The notes below the pieces were generated by a model, which saw only the letters and a list, made by a program, of their open reading frames with translations, was not told where the DNA came from and did not search any database. The translations under genes and the position numbers were made by a program. Shown in pieces: positions 1 through 8,572 of a DNA stretch of 64,000 bases. Source of the DNA: Burkholderiales bacterium (GTDB taxonomy: Bacteria > Pseudomonadota > Gammaproteobacteria > Burkholderiales > Burkholderiaceae_C); contig JAGWTR010000002.1 of the NCBI GenBank assembly GCA_028868855.1, forward strand, positions 310,001 through 374,000. The letters run 5' to 3'. Within the stretch, counting starts at the first letter, position 1. Each line of letters begins with the position of its first letter.

Positions 1-593
1 AGGATGATGCCCATCAGGCCAGGCACGATGTTGTACTGGGTGACGCCTTCAGGGTTGTAGCGCCGGTGAATGCGTAGATCGAACGGGGCTTGACTGGGCT
101 GCAGGTGGCTCAAGGGGCCGCGCAGTTCAGTGCGCAGCGCCAGGCGTGGCAATTCGCTCAGGCTGGACAGTGCACCGCCCGAGGTTGAAGGGTCGCTGGC
201 ATCACCGTAGACCGCGATGGAAGGGTGCTCTCCCCGCATCACTTTGTGAGTGAAGTCCGAGGGGAAGACCAACGCGAACTGAGCATCGCCGTGCGCCAGC
301 CATTCCTCGGCTTCTTCCTCGGTCACGATGGCGGCCACATCGAAGTAGCCGGTGTTTTCCACGGCGCGCACCACGCTGCGCACCAAGGGGCTGGCATCTG
401 GTGCCACGACGACGGTGGGCAGGTGTTTGGGGTCGCCATTGATGGCATAGCCGAACATGATCAGTTGCAGCAGAGGAATGGCCACCAGCATGGCCAGGGT
501 CAGGCGGTCGCGCTTGAGTTGCACAAACTCCTTGCGCAGGACCGACCAGATGCGTCGCCACGACACGGGTTTGTCAGTAATTGTCTTGTGCAT
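1..593 (-). CDS. ABC-2 type transporter permease (YbhS/YbhR-like), 3' end outside window
   Basis: This is the N-terminal 197 or so residues of an inner-membrane permease of the ABC-2 export family; the rest lies beyond the left edge, which is why the ORF track lacks it. Reading the minus strand from an ATG at 593 gives an open frame beginning MHKTITDKPVSWRR, then a first membrane helix (LTLAMLVAIPLLQLIMFGYA) followed by the large periplasmic loop typical of the family. It overlaps the upstream ATPase gene by 20 bp, so it is the fourth gene of a tetR-adaptor-ATPase-permease operon. The layout matches E. coli cecR-ybhGFSR, where two permeases follow the ATPase, so this is probably the first of two. 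The substrate cannot be read from sequence. Confidence 0.85.
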   Translation of the reverse strand, partial: MHKTITDKPVSWRRIWSVLRKEFVQLKRDRLTLAMLVAIPLLQLIMFGYAINGDPKHLPTVVVAPDASPLVRSVVRAVENTGYFDVAAIVTEEEAEEWLAHGDAQFALVFPSDFTHKVMRGEHPSIAVYGDASDPSTSGGALSSLSELPRLALRTELRGPLSHLQPSQAPFDLRIHRRYNPEGVTQYNIVPGLMGII

Positions 594-1503
594 GCTGGCT
601 CAGGTGGATGAAGACGTCTTCCAGACTGGTGGGGATGGCCTCGATTTGCCAGTGGTGACCGTTGATCTGGGCTTGCATCCAGGCACCAAAGTCGGCCCCG
701 CTGGTGCTGCTGACGTGGACCTCCGCGCCAAAGGGGATGGCCATCCACTCCGGGCTGTTGGCGGTCAGGGTGATGACGCGATCGAGTTGGGCGCCACGCA
801 CCTGCCAGGTTTTCAGGCCCGACGTGGTGATGACGTGCTCCATGGTGCCTGCGGTCAACAATTTGCCGTAGGAGATGTAGGCCAGTCGATGGCAGCGCTC
901 GGCCTCGTCCATGTAGTGTGTGCTGACCAGCACCGTCAGGCCTTCGGCGGCCAACAGGTGGATCTGGTGCCAGAAGTCGCGCCGCGCCTTGGGGTCGACG
1001 CCTGCGGTGGGTTCGTCCAGCAGCAGTAGGTCCGGTTCATGAAGCAAGCAAGCGGCCAGGGCGAGGCGTTGCTTCCAGCCGCCCGAGAGCGACCCGGCCA
1101 GTTGATTCCTGCGTTCGGTCAGACCCAGGCGGGCCAGCGTCTGCTGGACCTTCTGGCGTCCATCAGACATGTCGTAGACCTCGCTGATGAAGTTGAGGTT
1201 TTCTGCAATGGTCAGGTCTTCGTAGAGACCAAACTTCTGGGTCATGTAGCCGGTGCGCAACTTGATCTGGCGCGACTGGGTCAGCAGGTCAAAACCCAGG
1301 CAGTGGCCCTGACCTGCGCTGGGCTCCAGCAGGCCGCACAGCATGCGGATGGTGGTGGTTTTGCCGCTGCCGTTGGGGCCGAGAAAGCCGCAGATTTCGC
1401 CGCGTCGCACCTGGATGCTGATGCCATCGACCACGGTGCGGTCGCCAAAGCGTTTGCTCAGGCCGCGAACATCGATGGCCAGTTCAGGGGCGGGGGGGCT
1501 CAT
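574..1503 (-). CDS. ABC transporter ATP-binding protein (YbhF-like, single ATPase domain)
   Basis: This 309-residue cytoplasmic ATPase would power the export permease encoded next to it. It has a Walker A motif GPNGSGKTT near residue 43, a signature LSGGWKQR near residue 141, Walker B with D-loop LLLLDEPTAGVDP near residue 160 and the H-switch STHYMDE. After about residue 230 comes the accessory region typical of drug- or lipid-exporting DrrA-like subunits. E. coli YbhF carries two ATPase domains; this one has a single domain, so it resembles YbhF in position rather than in length. Its start overlaps the adaptor stop by 4 bp (ATGA), implying translational coupling. Confidence 0.93.
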   Translation of the reverse strand: MSPPAPELAIDVRGLSKRFGDRTVVDGISIQVRRGEICGFLGPNGSGKTTTIRMLCGLLEPSAGQGHCLGFDLLTQSRQIKLRTGYMTQKFGLYEDLTIAENLNFISEVYDMSDGRQKVQQTLARLGLTERRNQLAGSLSGGWKQRLALAACLLHEPDLLLLDEPTAGVDPKARRDFWHQIHLLAAEGLTVLVSTHYMDEAERCHRLAYISYGKLLTAGTMEHVITTSGLKTWQVRGAQLDRVITLTANSPEWMAIPFGAEVHVSSTSGADFGAWMQAQINGHHWQIEAIPTSLEDVFIHLSQHAQDNY

Positions 1504-2486
1504 GTGGGCTGTGCGGCGTTGCCGTGGGTCACGCTGAGGGGCTGGCCTGGTTTGAGCGCGTCGCCGTTGTGGGCGTCAGGGATGGCTTCGATCATGTAGA
1601 CCAGTTTGTCCTTGCTGTCGTTGCTGTAGATGACGGGGGGCGTGAATTCAGCCTGTGGCGACACGTAGCGGATGGTGGCGGTGCCAGGCGCGCAGCCATC
1701 GCAGGCGTAGCGCACGGTCTGCCCGACCCGGGTTTGGGACAGGGCGGCCTGCGGCACATAAAAGCGCACTGTGACGGCGTGATCGGGTAGCAGCACCACG
1801 ACAGGTGAGCCCGGTGCCACCCACTCTCCCTGGCGGTAAAGCACATCAAAGACGCGGCCCGCCACCGGTGCCCGACGCACCTTCTGGTCCTCGGCCCAGC
1901 GTTGCTGTGACACCTGAGCGCTGGCCGCTTGCAGCTCGGCCTTGGCGGCGGCCAGCGTGTCGGGCCGGGCGCTGTCACGCGCCACCGCCAGTTGGGCCTG
2001 CAGCTCATTCACGCGAGCCTTGTCCCGGGTTTGCGCGGCTTGCAGTTCGTCCATCTGCGCCAGAGTCACAAAACCCTGATGCACCAGTTCCTGGTGGCGT
2101 TTGAGCTGGGCGCTGGAAATGGTCAGCGCTGCACGTGCTTGCTGCAGTTGCGCCTGGATGGCTTCCAGCTCGTTTTCCCGACGTCCTTTGCTCAGGTCCG
2201 CCAACTGTGCCGAGGCCTTGCTTTGCTGGGCCTGGGCGGCCTCCTTGCCATAGGCCTCCGGGGCGGCGTCCAACTGAAACAGGGTTGTGCCGGCGGTCAC
2301 GGTGTCGCCCCGCTGTACCTGAAGGCGACTGAGCGTCCCGGCACCCGAAGAGGCGAGATAGACCAGATCAACCTCGGCATATCCAGACCAGGGGGTGGGA
2401 ACAGTCTTGCCGCAGCCAGCCAGCAGGCCGACCAGTGACAGGACGGCAAGGCTCGTGCGCAAGTTCATACGGAGGCGTTCATGCAT
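1500..2486 (-). CDS. HlyD-family periplasmic adaptor lipoprotein (YbhG-like)
   Basis: This is a 328-residue membrane-fusion adaptor that would link the inner-membrane ABC exporter to an outer-membrane channel. A signal sequence ends in the lipobox LLAGC, so it is probably a lipoprotein anchored at that cysteine. It has a first lipoyl half (LQVQRGDTVTAG), a long Ala/Gln-rich coiled-coil hairpin, a second lipoyl half (RVFDVLYRQGEWVAPGSPV) and a beta-barrel region. Two starts are possible. The ATG at 2486 overlaps the tetR stop by 8 bp. The ATG at 2468 (MNLRTS) follows 11 bp after that stop and gives a more compact signal peptide. Neither has a strong Shine-Dalgarno. It is the second gene of the operon. 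Confidence 0.9.
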   Translation of the reverse strand: MHERLRMNLRTSLAVLSLVGLLAGCGKTVPTPWSGYAEVDLVYLASSGAGTLSRLQVQRGDTVTAGTTLFQLDAAPEAYGKEAAQAQQSKASAQLADLSKGRRENELEAIQAQLQQARAALTISSAQLKRHQELVHQGFVTLAQMDELQAAQTRDKARVNELQAQLAVARDSARPDTLAAAKAELQAASAQVSQQRWAEDQKVRRAPVAGRVFDVLYRQGEWVAPGSPVVVLLPDHAVTVRFYVPQAALSQTRVGQTVRYACDGCAPGTATIRYVSPQAEFTPPVIYSNDSKDKLVYMIEAIPDAHNGDALKPGQPLSVTHGNAAQPT

Positions 2487-3156
2487 GGTGTGATGGGATG
2501 GAGGGTGGGGCAGCGCAGGGGACGGGGCTCAGTCCTTGCAGGACCCAGTCCAGGCGCTTTGCCACGTGTTCACGTTCTAGAGAAAATGTTTCGAAAGCAT
2601 CGACCAGTTCGGTGGGCAGGATATGTCGTCCCCCCAGGGATTCCAGCAACAGTACCGGCAGGCCAATGGCAGAAACCAGGAAGAGCAGAACATGCCGTGG
2701 ATCTTCGGCACGCACTTGCCCGGCGTGCTGCGCCGCTTCAATGGCCGCCAGCAGCAAAGCGGGATGGCGATCCCCGCAGCCGCGCAAGAAGGCCTGTGCG
2801 GCATGTTCGCCGGACGCGGCATCCATGACCAAATGTCCGATGAATTGGCGCTCTTGCAAGACCCAGTCGATCAGATCCAGCACCAAGTCCTTCAAAGTCA
2901 GTGGGCGTGTCCCCAGCAATGCCAGCATCGATTGGGTGCGCGCCATCAAGGGTGCGTACCAGTGCTCGATCAGCTGCGCGATGAAGGCGTCGCGTGAACC
3001 GAAGTGGTAGACAAAACTACCCAGGTTGACGCCGGCATCCTGAGCAATGGAGCGTACGGTGAGTTTGCGCAGGCCATCGGCGCGGGCACGCGACAGGCCA
3101 GCCTGGAGCAATCGGTCTGGCGTGGATTCTTGGCTGGGAATGGCTTCAACCGTCAT
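2479..3156 (-). CDS. TetR/AcrR-family transcriptional regulator (CecR-like)
   Basis: This 225-residue one-component repressor begins the first export operon. The N-terminal helix-turn-helix is clear around residues 27-60 (LTVRSIAQDAGVNLGSFVYHFGSRDAF). The C-terminal ligand and dimerisation domain is family-variable and gives no effector. E. coli CecR (YbiH) is encoded at the same place in front of ybhGFSR and controls that operon, so the same job is inferred here. A perfect 18-bp inverted repeat lies 8-25 bp upstream of the start codon and is a good candidate for its own operator. The adaptor gene overlaps its 3' end, so autoregulation would also set exporter expression. Confidence 0.9.
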   Translation of the reverse strand: MTVEAIPSQESTPDRLLQAGLSRARADGLRKLTVRSIAQDAGVNLGSFVYHFGSRDAFIAQLIEHWYAPLMARTQSMLALLGTRPLTLKDLVLDLIDWVLQERQFIGHLVMDAASGEHAAQAFLRGCGDRHPALLLAAIEAAQHAGQVRAEDPRHVLLFLVSAIGLPVLLLESLGGRHILPTELVDAFETFSLEREHVAKRLDWVLQGLSPVPCAAPPSIPSHHA

Positions 3157-3163
3157 GCCTTGC

Positions 3164-3181
3164 TTTATACGCCTGTATAAA
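3164..3181. promoter_or_regulatory. Inverted repeat TTTATAC-gcct-GTATAAA, candidate TetR operator
   Basis: The arms are 7 bp each, match perfectly and are separated by 4 bp. The element begins 8 bp upstream of the tetR start codon at 3156, in an AT-rich patch that stands out from the GC-rich surroundings. Palindromes of this size next to a TetR-family gene are commonly the operator for autorepression. That assignment is inferred from position and symmetry only. Confidence 0.6.
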
Positions 3182-3305
3182 TATTTTTTAAACGTTGTTG
3201 ACCCTAGGTATGGCCTGCCGTCAGAGGAGCCTTTTCAGTCACACCCTGCACTACTACGATCACTTTGAACAGGCTTGCCCACACGATATGAATGACCGCT
3301 AACGT

Positions 3306-3392
3306 CCCTGGTTTCATCATCCTGGGTGCGCAATTGGCCCCGGGCCAGGACATGGACAACAGCCGCAAGGCCTTGCTCGACGTCATCGAGTC
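3306..3392 (+). repeat. 87-bp exact copy of an internal M16 peptidase gene segment (copy 1)
   Basis: These 87 bases are identical to 9652-9738, inside the M16 peptidase gene, and have the same orientation. The match ends abruptly on both sides (t versus a on the left, a versus g on the right). The copy lies between tetR and the yhhJ-like gene, and its last two bases form part of that gene's stop codon on the minus strand. Because it is identical at synonymous sites and carries no start or full domain, it is a recent DNA duplication and not a gene. Confidence 0.95.
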
Positions 3393-4530
3393 AGCTGCTC
3401 ATGCTACTGACGGTGCTGCGAAAGCGTTTCAAGGCGGCCACGAAGAAGGCTGTGCCGATGAAGCCGATGGCGGCAAACTGCGGCCACACGATGCTCAGAT
3501 CGGCGCCCCGGTAGAGGATGGCCTGGGCGAAGCTGACGAAGTGCGTGGTGGGCGCGGCCATCATCAGGTAGCGCACCAGGTCGGGCATGCTCTCGCGGGG
3601 CGTCATGCCACCGGAGAGGATCTGCAGGGGCAGCAGCACCAGGATCATCAGCAGGCCCATTTGCGGCATGGAGCGCGCCACGGTGCCCAGGTAGATGCCC
3701 ATCGAGGTGGTGGCGAACAGGTGCAGGGCGCAGCCGGTCAGGAACAGGCCAATGGAGCCGCTGACAGGCATGCCCAAGCCGTCGCGCAGCACGAACTGCA
3801 GCGCCAGGGCGGTGGCCAAGAGCACCACGGCGCCCATGGCCCAGACCTTGGCGAGCATGATTTCAGACGGTTTGAGCGGCAGCACCAGCAGGTGTTCGAT
3901 GGTGCCGTGTTCGCGTTCGCGGATCAGAGCCGCGCCGGTCAGCACGATGGAGAGCATGGTCACGTTGTTGATCAACTCCATCACGCCCATGAACCAGGTG
4001 TTGTCCAAGCCGGGGTTGAAACGGTTGCGCAAGGACAGGTCCACGAGGGGTGTGCTCACCATTCGCTCGCCTGCCAGGAATTCAGCCACCTCGCCCAGCG
4101 CGATGCTTTGGATGTAGCCGGCGCCCAGAAAGGCCTGACTCATCTGGGTGGCATCCACATTGAGCTGGATGCTGGGCTGTTTGCCAGCGAGCACGTCGCT
4201 TTGGAAATTCGGCGGGATGTCCATGGCGAAGGTGAAGCGTCCGGCGTCCATGCCCGAATCCATGTCGTGCAGGCCGATGGCCGTGGGCTTCATGAAGGTG
4301 GGCGGGTAGAAGGCGGTGACGATGCGCTGCGACAGCGGAGACTGGTCTTCGTCGACCACGGCGATGGCGGCACGGTGCAGGCGGTCGGGGGCGGCCTTGG
4401 CGGCGGTGTAGAGCGCGCCCGAGAAGGCCCAGATGACGAAGAGCAGCAGCAGGCGGTCACGCCACAGGCTGCGCAGTTCCTTGAGGCCGAGTTGCCAGAT
4501 GTGGCCAAGGGAGGTGAGCAGGCTGTTCAT
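3391..4530 (-). CDS. ABC-2 type transporter permease (YhhJ-like)
   Basis: This 379-residue permease is the last gene of the second export operon. It has one N-terminal membrane helix ([17 protein letters not shown]), a large periplasmic domain, and a C-terminal cluster of about five helices starting near residue 180. The length matches E. coli YhhJ. The ORF track extends it to 4611, but the ATG at 4530 is preferred because it forms an ATGA overlap with the stop of the upstream fused ATPase-permease and begins directly before the [15 protein letters not shown] segment. Its stop codon abuts the 87-bp duplicated M16 fragment, so the 3' boundary of this operon has been rearranged. Confidence 0.92.
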   Translation of the reverse strand: MNSLLTSLGHIWQLGLKELRSLWRDRLLLLFVIWAFSGALYTAAKAAPDRLHRAAIAVVDEDQSPLSQRIVTAFYPPTFMKPTAIGLHDMDSGMDAGRFTFAMDIPPNFQSDVLAGKQPSIQLNVDATQMSQAFLGAGYIQSIALGEVAEFLAGERMVSTPLVDLSLRNRFNPGLDNTWFMGVMELINNVTMLSIVLTGAALIREREHGTIEHLLVLPLKPSEIMLAKVWAMGAVVLLATALALQFVLRDGLGMPVSGSIGLFLTGCALHLFATTSMGIYLGTVARSMPQMGLLMILVLLPLQILSGGMTPRESMPDLVRYLMMAAPTTHFVSFAQAILYRGADLSIVWPQFAAIGFIGTAFFVAALKRFRSTVSSMSS

Positions 4531-7283
4531 GTGTCCTGCTTTTTCAAGAGGAGGACGCTGGCCAGGGTCAGCACGGGGATGATGACGAGCAGCGGGATGA
4601 AGTAGGTCCACAGATCCGTCAGGCCCAGGGCCTTGGAGTAGGTGCCGCGGCTGATGATCAGGAAGGGGCCGGTGGGGTAGATTTTGCCGAGCAGGGCGCC
4701 CATGCCTTCGAGGGACGACACCGGGTTGATCAGGCCCGAGAACTGGATGGCCGGCAGCATGGTGGCCAGCGCGGTGCCGAAGATGGCGGCGATCTGGCTG
4801 CCGGTGAAGGTGGACATCAGCAGTCCGAAGCCGGTGGAGGCGGTGACGTACAGCACGGCGCCAATGAACAGGGTGAGGAAGCTGCCCTTGAGCGGCACGC
4901 CAAAGCCCCAGATGGCCATGGCGGTCATCAGCAGGAAGCTGAGCAGCGCGGTGCCGATGTAGGGCAGTTGCTTGCCGAGCAGGAATTCCAGCTTGGTGAC
5001 CGGGGTGACATAGAGGTTGGTGATGGAGCCGAGCTCTTTCTCGCGCACCACGCCCAGGGCCGTCAACATGGCCGGGATGAACATCAGCAGGATGGGGATG
5101 ACGGCCGGCACCATGGCGAACAGGCTCTTGACGTCGGGGTTGTAGCGGTAGCGCACTTCGAGCGAGGCGGGGGAGGCGACCTTGACGCCGTGCAGGGCGA
5201 GTTGCTCGCTCAGGTAGGTGGCGTGCAGGCCCTGGACGTAGCCCGAGACGGTTTCGGCGCGCTGGGGCATGGCCCCGTCGACCCAGACGCCGATGGTGGT
5301 GGAGCGGCCGCGTTGCAGGTCGGCCGAGAAGTTGGGCGGGATCTCGATGGCCAGGCTCAGCTCGCCGCTGCGCATGCGCCGGTCCAGCTCGGCCTCGCTT
5401 TTCAGGGGCGCCTCTTCCAGGAAGTAGGGGGAGCCCGAGATGTTGAGCACGTAGTCGCGGCTGATGGCGGTCTGGTCGCGATCGAGCACGGCAAAGCGCA
5501 GGTCTTGCACGTCCATGCTGATGCCGTAGCCCATGATGATCATCAGCAGGGCCGAGCCCACCAGGGCCAGGGTGAGTCGGATGCGGTCGCGTTGCAGCTC
5601 GAGCGATTCGCGGTGGGCGTAGCTGAGCAGGCGGGCCAGGCTGAAACGAGGCGGGCGGCGGTGCGGGGGCTGGCGCGGTGGCGTTGAGGCTGAGGACTGA
5701 GGCGCCACGGCGGGCTGGTTGAGCGGAAGTGCAGGGCTCTGTGCCGACTGCGCCTTTTCCAGCAACTCGATGAAGGTGTCTTCCAGCTTGTCGTGGCCGT
5801 GGCGCTGCATCAACTCAGTCGGCGTGCCGCTGTCGAGCACGCGCCCGGCGTGCATCAGCGAGATCCGATCGCAGCGCTGGGCCTCATTCATGAAGTGGGT
5901 GGAGATGAATAAGGTCACGCCATCCCGGCGCGACAGCTGGATCAACAATTCCCAGAATTGATCGCGGGCGATGGGGTCGACGCCGGAGGTCGGTTCGTCG
6001 AGGATGAGCATGTCCGGCCCGTGCACGACGGCCACGGCCAGCGACAGGCGCTGACGCACGCCCAGGGGCAGCTTGTCGGGCAGCTCGTCGGCCACGTCGG
6101 CCAGCTCGAAGCGGGTCATCATCTCGGCGATGCGTGCGTCGCGCTGCGTGGCAGGCACCTGGAAGATGCGCGCGTGCAGGTCGAGGTTCTGGCGCACGGT
6201 CAGCTCGCCGTACAGCGAGAAGGCCTGCGACATGTAGCCCACGCGGCGGCGCACCGACAGGTCGTGCGCGTTGACCGACTGACCGAACAGCTCGGCGTGG
6301 CCTTCGCTGGGCGGCAGCAGGCCTGTGAGCATCTTCATGGTCGTGGTCTTGCCGCAGCCGTTGGAGCCCAGGAAGCCGAAGATCTCGCCACGGTGGATGC
6401 GCAGGTTGACGTGGTCCACCGCCGTGAAATCACCAAAGCGGCAGGTGAGGTCGTGGGCCTCGATGGCGATGTCGCCGTCGGCGCTGGGGCGGGGCGGCAC
6501 GATCAGTTCGCGGTGGCCTTCGCGGCGTTGCTCGGGCAGCAGGGCGATGAAGGCGGCCTCGAGCGTGTCGCGCTGGGTGTGCTGGCGCAGCTCGGACGGG
6601 GTGCCGGTGGCGAGCACGCGGCCGGCGTCCATGGCGATCAGGTGGTCGAAGCGCTCGGCCTCTTCCATGTAGGCCGTGGCCACCAGCACGCTCATGCCGG
6701 GGCGGCGGGCGCGGATGCGGTCGATCAGCTCCCAGAACTGGCGGCGCGACAGCGGGTCCACACCGGTGGTGGGTTCGTCCAGGATCAGCAGGTCAGGGTC
6801 GTGGATGAGGGCACAGCACAGGCCGAGCTTTTGCTTCATGCCGCCGGAGAGCTTGCCGGCCGGGCGGTCGGCAAAGGGGGCCAGGCCGGTGGCCTGCAGC
6901 AGATCGGCCATGCGGGCCTGGCGCTCAGCCGGGGCGTGGCCAAACAGCCGCCCGAAGAAGTCGATGTTTTCGGCCACCGAGAGCGTGGCGTACAGGTTCT
7001 TGCCCAGGCCTTGGGGCATGTAGGCGATGCGCGGGCACACGTCACGGCGGTGGGCTGCTTGGGCCATGTCGCCGTCGAGCACTTGCACCTGGCCGGTCTG
7101 GATGCGCCTGGCGCCGGCCAGCAGCGCGAGCAAGGTGGATTTGCCCACGCCGTCCGGCCCGATGAGGCCCACCATGCATCCCGCCGGAACGCTCAACGTG
7201 ACATCGTCGAGCGCGGTGATTCGCTTGTAGCGGTGGGTGAGGCCCTGGACCTGGGCCACGGGCCGGGTCTCAGGAGGGCTCAC
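4527..7283 (-). CDS. rbbA: Fused ATPase-ATPase-permease ABC exporter (RbbA/YhiH-like)
   Basis: One 918-residue chain combines two ABC ATPase domains with an ABC-2 permease. The first ATPase has Walker [10 protein letters not shown] near residue 43, signature LSGGMKQK and DEPTTGVDP. The second has Walker [10 protein letters not shown] near residue 310, a divergent signature [10 protein letters not shown] and [10 protein letters not shown] proline-rich linker around residues 515-550 leads into a permease domain with one helix, a periplasmic loop and a C-terminal helix bundle. This order and length match E. coli RbbA (about 911 residues), a ribosome-associated ATPase encoded between yhiI and yhhJ. 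Both neighbours overlap it by 4 bp. Export function is inferred from the operon; ribosome association is known only for the E. coli protein. Confidence 0.9.
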   Translation of the reverse strand: MSPPETRPVAQVQGLTHRYKRITALDDVTLSVPAGCMVGLIGPDGVGKSTLLALLAGARRIQTGQVQVLDGDMAQAAHRRDVCPRIAYMPQGLGKNLYATLSVAENIDFFGRLFGHAPAERQARMADLLQATGLAPFADRPAGKLSGGMKQKLGLCCALIHDPDLLILDEPTTGVDPLSRRQFWELIDRIRARRPGMSVLVATAYMEEAERFDHLIAMDAGRVLATGTPSELRQHTQRDTLEAAFIALLPEQRREGHRELIVPPRPSADGDIAIEAHDLTCRFGDFTAVDHVNLRIHRGEIFGFLGSNGCGKTTTMKMLTGLLPPSEGHAELFGQSVNAHDLSVRRRVGYMSQAFSLYGELTVRQNLDLHARIFQVPATQRDARIAEMMTRFELADVADELPDKLPLGVRQRLSLAVAVVHGPDMLILDEPTSGVDPIARDQFWELLIQLSRRDGVTLFISTHFMNEAQRCDRISLMHAGRVLDSGTPTELMQRHGHDKLEDTFIELLEKAQSAQSPALPLNQPAVAPQSSASTPPRQPPHRRPPRFSLARLLSYAHRESLELQRDRIRLTLALVGSALLMIIMGYGISMDVQDLRFAVLDRDQTAISRDYVLNISGSPYFLEEAPLKSEAELDRRMRSGELSLAIEIPPNFSADLQRGRSTTIGVWVDGAMPQRAETVSGYVQGLHATYLSEQLALHGVKVASPASLEVRYRYNPDVKSLFAMVPAVIPILLMFIPAMLTALGVVREKELGSITNLYVTPVTKLEFLLGKQLPYIGTALLSFLLMTAMAIWGFGVPLKGSFLTLFIGAVLYVTASTGFGLLMSTFTGSQIAAIFGTALATMLPAIQFSGLINPVSSLEGMGALLGKIYPTGPFLIISRGTYSKALGLTDLWTYFIPLLVIIPVLTLASVLLLKKQDT

Positions 7284-8437
7284 GGTGCGGGAGCGGATGC
7301 AGGTGCCGATGTGGGAGCCGATGCGGGAGCCGATGTGGGAGCGGGTTCGGCAGGCAGGTTCACGGCCAGTTGAGCGGGCCAGGGTTCATTCGGTTGGATG
7401 CGCACGTAGGCCATGCCCGGCATGCCGGTCTTGACCTGGCTGCTGTGGCGTGCCAGAAGCTGGGGGTCGATGTGTGCGCGCACCTTGAACATCAGCTTTT
7501 GGCGCTCGACCGTGGTCTCGACCGTCTTGGGCGTGAACTGGGCGACGCTGGCCACGAAGGTGACCTTGGCCGGGATCACGTACTGCGGTGCGGCGTCCAG
7601 CACCAGGCGGGCTTCGCTGCCGATGGCCACGCGGCCAGCAGCGGTTTCCGGCAGGAAGAAGGTCATGTACACATCGCTCAGGTCCACCATGGACAGCACG
7701 CGGCCGCCGCCGCCGAGCACCTCGCCTTCCTCGGCGGCGCGCACCTGGATGCGCCCATCGCGGGGCGCTTTGAGAGTGGCCTCGTTGAGGTCGGCTTCGA
7801 TGCGCTTGACACTGGCCCGGGCGGTCTCAATGGCCGACTGGGCCTCGGTGCGTTGGGATTCGGTGGTGGTGATGGCGGTGTGGGCTTCGGCCACCTGCGA
7901 GCGTGCCGCACTCAGGGCCGCGCGCGCGCCTTGCAGCTGCGCGGTGGCTTCGTCGAGCTTTTGCGGGGGCAAAAAGCCTTGTGCGATCAGCTCCTTGGCG
8001 CGTTGCCATTCCTTGGTGACCAGGGCCAGTTGCGCCGCGCGCTGGGCGACCAGAGCGGTGGCGGTGGTCACGGCCTGCTGCCGCTGGGCCAGCAACGCGT
8101 CGGCGGTGGCGCTGGCTTGCTGCGCTTGCCGGACCTGAGCCTGGGCGCGTGCCCGTTCGGCTTCCAGCACGGCGGTGTCCATGACGGCCAGCACCTGGCC
8201 CGCGGTCACGTTGTCCCCTTCACGCACCAGCACCTTCAATACACGCCCGCCGGTCTTCGTGGCGATGTCGGTGTCGGTGGCCTCCAGTCGGCCATTGCCG
8301 CTGGCAACACTGGGCGGCAAACCTTGCGGCTTGAGACGCTGCCAGGCCAGCACGCCTCCCCCGATCATCAGGGCCACAGCGCCCCAAATGAGGATTTGTC
8401 GGACTTTGGCGCGCGAAGCGGGGGTGGATTCGGACAT
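7280..8437 (-). CDS. HlyD-family membrane-fusion adaptor (YhiI-like)
   Basis: This 385-residue periplasmic adaptor is the first gene of the second export operon. An N-terminal anchor ([18 protein letters not shown], residues 13-30) is followed by a lipoyl half ([17 protein letters not shown]), a long Ala/Gln-rich coiled-coil hairpin around residues 90-225, the second lipoyl half ([19 protein letters not shown]) and a beta-barrel domain. It ends in an unusual Ser-Ala-Pro-Thr tail encoded by five 12-bp repeats. Its stop overlaps the rbbA-like start by 4 bp. It differs from the lipoprotein adaptor of the first operon in having an uncleaved membrane anchor and no lipobox. Confidence 0.92.
   Translation of the reverse strand: MSESTPASRAKVRQILIWGAVALMIGGGVLAWQRLKPQGLPPSVASGNGRLEATDTDIATKTGGRVLKVLVREGDNVTAGQVLAVMDTAVLEAERARAQAQVRQAQQASATADALLAQRQQAVTTATALVAQRAAQLALVTKEWQRAKELIAQGFLPPQKLDEATAQLQGARAALSAARSQVAEAHTAITTTESQRTEAQSAIETARASVKRIEADLNEATLKAPRDGRIQVRAAEEGEVLGGGGRVLSMVDLSDVYMTFFLPETAAGRVAIGSEARLVLDAAPQYVIPAKVTFVASVAQFTPKTVETTVERQKLMFKVRAHIDPQLLARHSSQVKTGMPGMAYVRIQPNEPWPAQLAVNLPAEPAPTSAPASAPTSAPASAPAP
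7287..7346. repeat. Five 12-bp tandem repeats encoding the Ser-Ala-Pro tail
   Basis: Five imperfect 12-bp units of the type GYGGGAGCCGAT run from 7287 to 7346 inside the 3' end of the yhiI-like gene. Each unit encodes four residues (SAPA or SAPT) on the minus strand. Unit length is a multiple of three, so copy-number change would lengthen or shorten the tail without breaking the frame. Confidence 0.8.
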
Positions 8438-8572
8438 GGAGGCAAGATGGATCAGGAGGCTGTCTTTTTAACATGACGTCCGGATCATTTTCTCCCCACT
8501 GTGCTGCCCTCAAGGAACCTTTGCTGCCTCGCCCTACACTCAGGTCAACTGACCATCATCTTGCAGCACGAC
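8438..8572. promoter_or_regulatory. Divergent promoter region, with a 12-bp inverted repeat
   Basis: This 135-bp gap separates the divergently transcribed yhiI-like operon and the M16 gene. It contains TACACT at 8535-8540, a possible -10 box for the M16 gene without a good -35, and the inverted repeat GGTCA-ac-TGACC at 8543-8554. No neighbouring regulator gene suggests which protein might bind. Confidence 0.35.

Noticed and set aside
3292-4605. 437-codon plus-strand ORF starting at the M16 fragment
   Set aside because: It is antisense to the yhhJ-like permease. The duplicated fragment supplies an apparent start, but there is no domain or ribosome-binding site.
5958-7373. 471-codon plus-strand ORF opposite the rbbA-like gene
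   Set aside because: It mirrors conserved ATPase motifs on the other strand and ends in the repeat tail; it is a shadow.
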